This document shows positions 58,746 to 64,000 of a stretch of 64,000 nucleotides of DNA, in pieces. The notes under the pieces were generated by a model. That model made no database searches and was not told where the DNA came from. It saw only the letters and a program-made list of their open reading frames with translations. Source of the stretch: a bacterium (GTDB taxonomy: Bacteria > CAIWAD01); NCBI GenBank assembly GCA_030429345.1, contig JAUIFJ010000004.1:118916-182915 (forward strand). The letters are read 5' to 3'. Position numbers and translations under genes: made by a program. Position 1 is the stretch's first letter; every line of letters starts with the position of its first letter.

Positions 58746-60194
58746 ATGAGTCCTGCGCTGGGCGGTTTCCTGTTCTATCTCCTGGTGATCCTGGTGGTCG
58801 GCCTGTGGAGCCTGCGCCGCACGCGTGATTCAAAGGACTACCTGCTGGCGGGCCAGAAGCTGGGGCCCTTTGTCGTTTCCCTGAGCGAGCGCGCTTCCGG
58901 CGAGAGCTCCTGGCTGGTGCTGGGCCTGCCCGGCGCGGCCATGGCCCTGGGCCTGATCGAGTTCTGGACCGCTCTCGGCTGCCTGGCGGGCATCGTCGCC
59001 AGCTGGATGCTGATCGCCCAGCCCCTGCGACAGGCCAGCGCCGACACCGGAGCCCTGACCCTGCCGACCCTGATCCAGCGCCGTGTCGCGGGCGGGACCT
59101 CGGACGAGGATCGCCGCTGGGCCTTTCGCCTGCGCACCAGCGCCTCCCTGATCATTCTCTTTTTCTTCGTGTTCTATGTCAGCGCCCAGTTCCTGGGGGC
59201 GGGAAAGGTCCTGCACACCACCTTCGGCCTGGAACCCTGGCAGGGCATGCTGGTCGGCGCGCTGCTGATCGCCTTCTACACGGTGCTCGGCGGATTCTTC
59301 GCCGTCGCCTGGACGGATGTGATCCAGGGCCTGATCATGTTCGCCACGCTGGTGGTCCTGCCCCTTGTCGGCATCATCGAGCTGGGCGGGCTGGCGGCCC
59401 TGCGCGAAGGGGTTGTCACACACGCCGGGCCCGACCTGCTTTCCTGGAGCGGAGGCAGGACAGGCTGGGCGGCCGTGGCCGCGATCATCGGCGGCCTCTC
59501 CTGGGGCTTCGGCTACCTGGGGCAGCCGCACCTGCTGATCCGCTACATGAGCCTGCGCAGCGCGGAGGATGTGCCCCTCGGGCGGCGCATCGCCTTCGCC
59601 TGGGCCTTTCCGGCCTTTTTCGGCGCCCTGCTGCTGGGCTTAGTCGGCCTGGCGCTGACCGGCGGCGGCCTGGAGGACCCGGAACAGATCATGCCCATGC
59701 TGGCCCTGCGCCTGCTGCCGGCCTGGCTGGCGGGGCTCTTCCTTTCCGGCGCCATTGCCGCCATGATGTCCACGGCCGACAGCCAGCTGCTGGTCTGCAG
59801 CAGCGCGCTGACGGAGGACTTGTATACGGGCGAGCGGGGAGACGCCCGCCGCATGTTGCTGTATTCCCGCCTGGGCACGCTGGCCGTTTCGGCCCTGGCC
59901 TTCGCCATGGCGCTGTTCAGCGAGTCGCTGATCTACGCCATGGTCAGTTTCGCCTGGGCCGGGCTGGGAGCCAGTTTCGGCCCGCTGCTGCTCTACGTGC
60001 TCTTCCGGAGGGGCCTGGGGCCGGTCACGGCCCTGGCGGCCATGTGGACCGGCGCCCTGGTCACGGTCATCGGCCAGAACCTGCCGGCGCTCGATGCCCT
60101 GGTCAGTGTGCGTGTGACCTCCTTCCTGGTCGCCCTGCTCGTGCTGGAGGCCGGCTGCCGGCTGGAAACCCGTCCGGAGGCCGCCCGCGGATGA
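58746..60194 (+). CDS. Sodium:solute symporter family protein (PutP-like)
   Basis: 482 residues, about thirteen membrane helices. It contains FFVFYVSAQFLGAGKVLHT and FYTVLGGFFAVAWTDVIQGL with the G-G-x-x-A-V-x-x-T-D signature, GFGYLGQPHLLIRYMSLRS (G-x-x-G-Q-P-H typical of proline symporters), and FLSGAIAAMMSTADSQLLV holding the Na+-site Ser/Thr residues. Close to PutP, so an amino acid such as proline is a likely substrate. AAAGGG before the ATG. The stop overlaps the glgX start by four bases. Confidence 0.92.
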   Translation: MSPALGGFLFYLLVILVVGLWSLRRTRDSKDYLLAGQKLGPFVVSLSERASGESSWLVLGLPGAAMALGLIEFWTALGCLAGIVASWMLIAQPLRQASADTGALTLPTLIQRRVAGGTSDEDRRWAFRLRTSASLIILFFFVFYVSAQFLGAGKVLHTTFGLEPWQGMLVGALLIAFYTVLGGFFAVAWTDVIQGLIMFATLVVLPLVGIIELGGLAALREGVVTHAGPDLLSWSGGRTGWAAVAAIIGGLSWGFGYLGQPHLLIRYMSLRSAEDVPLGRRIAFAWAFPAFFGALLLGLVGLALTGGGLEDPEQIMPMLALRLLPAWLAGLFLSGAIAAMMSTADSQLLVCSSALTEDLYTGERGDARRMLLYSRLGTLAVSALAFAMALFSESLIYAMVSFAWAGLGASFGPLLLYVLFRRGLGPVTALAAMWTGALVTVIGQNLPALDALVSVRVTSFLVALLVLEAGCRLETRPEAARG

Positions 60195-62311
60195 ATCACC
60201 GACTGCACCTGCTGGCCGATCCCTCGCCCCTGCTGGAGGACGCCACCCTGGAGCTCCGCGTGGAAAGCGGGCGGGCCCAGCCCTACGGCGTGACACAGTG
60301 CGGCCCGCTGGTGAACTTCAGCGTGCCCTGCCGCCGCGCCCGCAGGATGACCCTGCGGCTCTTCGCCGCCGAGAGCGGGACGGAGCTGCTGCGTCTCGAG
60401 CTCGACAGCCTGCGCCATCGAAGCGGGGACGTGTGGCACGTGGCGCTCGGCAACCTGCGGAAACCCGTGCGCTACAGCTGGTTCATCGCCGGGCAGGTGG
60501 AGGCGGCGGGCCCGGGCCAGCCGGAGGATCCGGAGCGCGGCGTGCTCGATCCCTGGGCCGTGGCGATCGTCGAGGATCCGGCCCGGCCCGGCGAGTGGCA
60601 CGGACTCTTCCCGCTGCCCGAGTACACCTGGCGCAACCCTTCGCCGCCCCTGCGTCCCATGGACGAGACGGTGATCTACGAGACCCACCTGCGCGGCTTC
60701 ACCGCCGATCCGAGTTCCGGTGTCACACGTCCCGGCAGCTACGCGGGGCTGGTGGAGAAGATCCCCTACCTGAAGGAGCTGGGCGTCACGGCCGTCGAGC
60801 TGCTTCCGGTGATGGAATTCGACCACCGCGACAATCCGCGACGCAACCCGGAAACCGGGGAAGCCCTGGTGAATTTCTGGGGCTATGATCCCCTGGCCTT
60901 CTTCGCGCCCAAGGCGAGCTATGCCAGCGTGGGCGCGCCGCTGGGGGCCACGGTGGAGTTCCGCCGCATGGTGGACGAGCTCCACGGCGCGGGCATCGAG
61001 GTCTTCATGGACGTGGTCTTCAACCACACCGCCGAGCGGGACGACACGAGGCACCAGTACCATTTCCGCCTGCTGGACAACCCGGTGTGGTACATGGTGG
61101 ATCGCCAGGGCGTCTACCGCGATTTTTCCGGTTGCGGAAACAGTCTCAACTGCAATCATCCGCTCGTGCGGCGCTACATCATGGACTGCCTGCGCTTCTG
61201 GGTCTCGGAAATGGGCGTCGACGGCTTCCGTTTCGATCTCGCCTCGATCCTGGGGCGTGATTCGGAGGGGCGCGTGCTCGACAATCCGCCTGTCCTTGAA
61301 GCCATCGCCCACGATCCGCTGCTCTCGCGGACGAAGATCATTGCCGAAGCCTGGGATGCCGCCGGCCTCTACCAGGTGGGGCGATTTCCCAGCTGGGGCC
61401 GATGGGCCGAATGGAACGGCCCTTTCCGTGATACTATGCGGCGCCTGCTGCGCGGAGAGGCGGGACAGGTTGCCGCGGCGGCGACCCGTCTGGCCGGGAG
61501 CAGCGACCTCTACGGCAGCAGCGGCCGCTCGCCCCTGCATTCGATCAACTTCATTACGGCGCATGACGGCTTTACCCTCGCCGATCTTGTGCGCTACGAG
61601 CACAAGCACAACCTGCCCAACGGGGAAGAGAACCGCGACGGATCCAACAGCGACTATTCCAGCAACTACGGGGAAGAAGGTCCCGGCCGGGATCCCGGGC
61701 GCGAGGCCCTGCGCATGCGCCAGCAGCGCAACGCGCTGGCACTGCTCTTCCTTTCACAGGGCGTTCCCATGCTTCTGGCCGGTGACGAGTTCGGCCGCAG
61801 CCAGCAGGGGAACAACAACGCCTGGTGCCAGGACAACCGCATCTCCTGGCTGGACTGGACGCTTTGTGATACGAACGCCGACCTGCTGGAGTATACGCGC
61901 AGCCTGATCCGCCTGCGTCGCCTGCATCCCGGCCTGCGCCGCGAGGGCTTCTTCCGCCAGGGGCCGGACTCGGACATTCGCTGGCACGGCGTCACACCGG
62001 AGCAGCCGGATTTCGGCCCGAATTCCCATACCCTGGCCTTTGAACTGCGGGGGAACGGCGGACAAGGGCTGGCGAGCGCGGACCTCTACATTGCCCTGAA
62101 CTTCTGGAGCGCGGAACTGGATTTCGAATTGCCCCGCCCGCCCGGGGGCGGCGCCTGGCGCGAACTTCTGTGCACGGCAAGCGGAGAGGCGGTGATCGTG
62201 GATCCAGCGAAAGCACCGGTAGTTCGTGGCACACGCTGCAGGCGGCCTTCCAATTCGATTCTCGTCCTGGCGTCCCTGCCTGAAGAAAAGCCACCCAAGG
62301 AGAACCCATGA
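60191..62311 (+). CDS. glgX: Glycogen debranching enzyme GlgX (GH13)
   Basis: 706 residues, isoamylase-type GH13_11. N-terminal CBM48 region (PYGVTQCGPLVNFSVPCRRA). Catalytic barrel: LLPVMEFDH, DVVFNHTAERDD (region II), GVDGFRFDLASILGRD (nucleophile Asp), TKIIAEAWDAAGLYQVG (acid Glu), FITAHDGFTLADL (transition-state Asp). Later NNAWCQDNRISWLDW and LIRLRRLHP are GlgX signatures. It removes alpha-1,6 branches, supplying linear chains for the phosphorylase. ATG in an ATGA overlap with the symporter; the end overlaps the propeller gene by four bases. Confidence 0.95.
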   Translation: MNHRLHLLADPSPLLEDATLELRVESGRAQPYGVTQCGPLVNFSVPCRRARRMTLRLFAAESGTELLRLELDSLRHRSGDVWHVALGNLRKPVRYSWFIAGQVEAAGPGQPEDPERGVLDPWAVAIVEDPARPGEWHGLFPLPEYTWRNPSPPLRPMDETVIYETHLRGFTADPSSGVTRPGSYAGLVEKIPYLKELGVTAVELLPVMEFDHRDNPRRNPETGEALVNFWGYDPLAFFAPKASYASVGAPLGATVEFRRMVDELHGAGIEVFMDVVFNHTAERDDTRHQYHFRLLDNPVWYMVDRQGVYRDFSGCGNSLNCNHPLVRRYIMDCLRFWVSEMGVDGFRFDLASILGRDSEGRVLDNPPVLEAIAHDPLLSRTKIIAEAWDAAGLYQVGRFPSWGRWAEWNGPFRDTMRRLLRGEAGQVAAAATRLAGSSDLYGSSGRSPLHSINFITAHDGFTLADLVRYEHKHNLPNGEENRDGSNSDYSSNYGEEGPGRDPGREALRMRQQRNALALLFLSQGVPMLLAGDEFGRSQQGNNNAWCQDNRISWLDWTLCDTNADLLEYTRSLIRLRRLHPGLRREGFFRQGPDSDIRWHGVTPEQPDFGPNSHTLAFELRGNGGQGLASADLYIALNFWSAELDFELPRPPGGGAWRELLCTASGEAVIVDPAKAPVVRGTRCRRPSNSILVLASLPEEKPPKENP

Positions 62312-63246
62312 GAACCCTGTTGCTGACCCTGGTCTGTGCGACATCCCTGCAGGCGGTCGAAGCGCTACAGCTCGAGCCGGTCGCGCGCATCCAGTCGGAC
62401 CGGATCGACGAGTGCTCGGGCATCGTCAAGTCCGCCTTCCGGGACGACGTCTTCTGGGTGCACAACGACAGCGGCGATGCCGCTCGCATCTATGCCATCG
62501 ACGGGGAGGGCAAGCCGATCCTGCCGGGGTGGATGGAACACGCCGGGGACTACCAGGGGATTCTCGTCGGGGACGCGGTCAACATCGATTGGGAGGACAT
62601 TGCCCGCGACGATCGCGGCAACCTGCTGATCGGCGCCTGCGGCAACAACTTCAACATGCGCCGCGACCTTGCGATCTACGTGGTCCCTGAACCCGCGCCT
62701 CGCGCGGCTTCGCAGACCCGGGTCCTTCGCAAGCTGCCCTTCCGCTATCCGGACCAGAACGAGTTCCCTCCGCTGAATCGGAACTTCGACTGCGAGGCCA
62801 TTTTCTGGGCCGACGGCCGCGTATACCTGTTGACCAAGCACCGCAGTGATACAGACACCAAGCTCTACCGCATGGAGGAGCAGGTCGAAGGGCATGTGCA
62901 GGACCTGAGCTACATCGGCCGCTATCCCATCGGCGGATCCGTGACCGGCGCGGACATCAGCCCCGACGAGCGGATGCTCGCCATACTGTGCTACAACAGC
63001 ATCCACGTCTTCGAACGCGCATTGCCGGGCGAGAACTGGCTGGAAGGGCCGGCGCGCTGGCTTCCCCTGGCCCAGGTGGAGGATCGCTGGCAGTACGAAG
63101 CCCTCTGTTTCGACGGGGAGGAGCTGCTGGTGACCAATGAGCAGCGCGATATCTTCCGTATTGGCCTGGATCAACTGCTTCCACTGGAAACCGACGAAGC
63201 GAAGGAAAAACCCGGTTCAGAGCCCACCAAAGGTGACGGAAATTGA
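62308..63246 (+). CDS. Secreted beta-propeller-like protein of unknown function
   Basis: 312 residues with a signal peptide (RTLLLTLVCATSLQAVEA). Strand-rich repeats: ECSGIVKSAFRDDVFWVHND, VNIDWEDIARDDRGNLLIGAC, FDCEAIFWADGRVYLLTKHR, VTGADISPDERMLAILC, YEALCFDGEELLVTNEQRD. The W-E-D-I-A-x-D and C-E-A-I/E-A-L-C patterns repeat as in esterase-like or SdiA-regulated propellers, but no family is firmly recognised. ATG in an ATGA overlap with glgX, so it belongs to the glycogen operon on expression grounds; the Lys/Glu-rich tail is low-complexity. Confidence 0.75.
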   Translation: MRTLLLTLVCATSLQAVEALQLEPVARIQSDRIDECSGIVKSAFRDDVFWVHNDSGDAARIYAIDGEGKPILPGWMEHAGDYQGILVGDAVNIDWEDIARDDRGNLLIGACGNNFNMRRDLAIYVVPEPAPRAASQTRVLRKLPFRYPDQNEFPPLNRNFDCEAIFWADGRVYLLTKHRSDTDTKLYRMEEQVEGHVQDLSYIGRYPIGGSVTGADISPDERMLAILCYNSIHVFERALPGENWLEGPARWLPLAQVEDRWQYEALCFDGEELLVTNEQRDIFRIGLDQLLPLETDEAKEKPGSEPTKGDGN

Positions 63247-63265
63247 ACGATATTCTTGCTGATTT

Positions 63266-63286
63266 CAACCAGAAGGATTCTGGTTG
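63266..63286. repeat. Perfect 9-bp hairpin in the intergenic region
   Basis: CAACCAGAA-GGA-TTCTGGTTG, 20 bp after the propeller gene stop. No T-run follows. A second near-perfect palindrome, GTCGTTTTTG-T-CAAAAATGAC, lies at 63350-63370 just before the next gene's ribosome site and could be an operator or part of a terminator. Confidence 0.5.
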
Positions 63287-63391
63287 CAAGGGAATGGATA
63301 GACTAAGGTCAGAAAAATCAGTCCTGTCTGCTGATGGCACAGGCATTGCGTCGTTTTTGTCAAAAATGACCTAGTCGTCCAAGGGGGATCG

Positions 63392-63622
63392 ATGGAACAT
63401 CGCCAGGAATTGGAACTCAGCAATCCGGTCACCAAAGTGGTCCTGGAGTGGTTTGTAAAGCAGGGCTATGTGGTCCTTGGAGAAGATGAACAGGGCAAGG
63501 TCTACACGATGACGGACGAAGGTCGCGCCTTCTGCAAGCGCTTTCTCTACCATGCCCAGACCCTGCAAAGCGCGCTCAGCCTGGGCGTGAAGGTCGAGGA
63601 GTTCAAGCCTCACCTGAACTAG
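63392..63622 (+). CDS. Small protein, possible winged-helix fold
   Basis: 76 residues, no family recognised. Helix ([20 protein letters not shown]) followed by a two-strand wing-like stretch ([20 protein letters not shown]) and a C-terminal helix; the T-D-E-G-R-A sequence resembles the wing of PadR/MarR-like small DNA-binding proteins. GGGGGA precedes the ATG. It stands alone between a palindrome-containing leader and a good terminator, which supports its being a real, separately transcribed gene. Confidence 0.65.
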   Translation: MEHRQELELSNPVTKVVLEWFVKQGYVVLGEDEQGKVYTMTDEGRAFCKRFLYHAQTLQSALSLGVKVEEFKPHLN

Positions 63623-63645
63623 GCGATTGAACGAAACGCCGCAGA

Positions 63646-63678
63646 GCGGGATCTCCTGTCGAGGAGGTCCCGTTTTTT
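63646..63678 (+). terminator. Rho-independent terminator
   Basis: Stem GCGGGATCTCCT / AGGAGGTCCCGT (two wobble pairs) with loop GTCG, followed by six T, 23 bp after the small gene. Confidence 0.9.
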
Positions 63679-63693
63679 GTGCCTTGCCGAATC

Positions 63694-64000
63694 GGTGCCA
63701 GGCACGGTGCCAGGCACGGTGCCACGGACGGTGCCAGGGACGGTGCCACGGACGGTGCCAGGGACGGTGCCACGGACGGTGCCAGGGACAGTGCCAGGGA
63801 CAGTGCCAGGGACAGTGCCAGGGACGGTGCCAGGGACGGTGCCATGGACAGTGCCAGGGACAGTGCCACGGACGGTGCCAGGGACGGTGCCAAGGACAAT
63901 GCCAGGGACAGTGCCAGGGACGGTGCCAGGGACAGTGCCAGGGACGGTGCCAGGGACGGTGCCAGGGACGGTGCCACGGACGGTGCCACGGACGGTGCCA
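63694..64000. repeat. 12-bp minisatellite, truncated by the window edge
   Basis: About 25.6 head-to-tail copies of a 12-bp unit close to GGTGCCAGGGAC. The first two copies are GGTGCCAGGCAC, whose core GTGCC-A-GGCAC is palindromic; later copies vary at two or three positions (GGGAC/CGGAC, GGTG/AGTG). Because 12 is divisible by three, open frames run through it on both strands (for example minus-strand Ala-Pro-Ser-Leu repeats), but these lack ribosome sites and are most likely not genes. Confidence 0.9.

Noticed and set aside
63603..63989. Minus-strand frame of Ala-Pro-Ser-Leu repeats
   Set aside because: It is a translation of the 12-bp minisatellite (12 is a multiple of three). It has no start context and runs antisense into the terminator of a real gene.

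Overview
This 64 kb window is GC-rich, tightly packed bacterial chromosomal DNA with no rRNA, tRNA, CRISPR array or prophage that I could see. One secreted protein ends in a PNPFNPST-type C-terminal sorting domain. Others combine lamin-tail, phospholipase D, M4 peptidase and FN3-like modules. Together with an Omp85-type barrel and many secreted beta-propellers, this points to a diderm bacterium of the FCB superphylum or a neighbouring uncultured lineage (Krumholzibacteriota/Eisenbacteria/Delongbacteria-like). That placement is an inference; no phylogenetic marker gene is present.

Layout. 1-5.3 kb: surface-polysaccharide genes (partial glycosyltransferase, DegT aminotransferase, polyprenyl-phosphate sugar transferase, Gfo/Idh/MocA dehydrogenase, hexapeptide acetyltransferase, GNAT enzyme), consistent with making and loading a 3-acetamido nucleotide sugar. 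5.3-8.3 kb: an AsmA-like anchored protein, an XRE regulator with its own operator-like dyad, and class I fructose-bisphosphate aldolase. 8.3-8.6 kb: a 277-bp palindromic MITE/REPIN-like element. 8.65-12.7 kb: a minus-strand, translationally coupled operon (NRDE/TANGO2 protein, polyferredoxin-TPR fusion, MATE exporter). 13-16.8 kb: secreted PLD-family protein and an MFS transporter, convergent. 17.0-22.2 kb: six genes joined by 4-nt overlaps (MOSC protein, epimerase-like protein, amidase, ModA, ModB, ModC), a molybdate import operon with a molybdenum-linked MOSC protein at its head. 22.3-28.5 kb: beta-helix surface protein behind a perfect sigma70-type promoter, a DUF1801 protein, and an M4 metallopeptidase. 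28.6-31.9 kb: outer-membrane barrel protein, membrane protein, rhodanese, MauE/DoxX protein, alpha/beta hydrolase. 32.2-38.4 kb: TetR regulator divergent from a fadE-fadA-fadN-type beta-oxidation operon. 38.5-43.2 kb: a sigma54-type promoter followed by a duplicated-Cys protein, NADP-type glutamate dehydrogenase, a histidine kinase and a sigma54-dependent response regulator. 43.2-50.5 kb: START-like protein, EamA exporter, an asymmetric heterodimeric ABC exporter and a secreted PQQ-type propeller. 50.7-52.3 kb: a REP-associated tyrosine transposase (RAYT) followed by a 1.1-kb hierarchical REP array. 52.3-63.6 kb: hisC, patatin, small membrane protein, alpha-glucan phosphorylase, M18 aminopeptidase, Na+/solute symporter, GlgX debranching enzyme, secreted propeller and a small protein. 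63.7-64 kb: a 12-bp minisatellite running off the window.

The signals most worth follow-up are: (a) the RAYT with its nested REP satellite, plus two other inverted-pair palindromic elements whose stems are conserved; (b) a genome-wide-looking oligonucleotide signal, with the palindrome GTATAC seen about 30 times and GTATCAC/GTGATAC about 28 times, in all codon phases and often using otherwise rare codons; and (c) a self-contained sigma54/two-component module around glutamate dehydrogenase and an unfamiliar Cys-rich protein.
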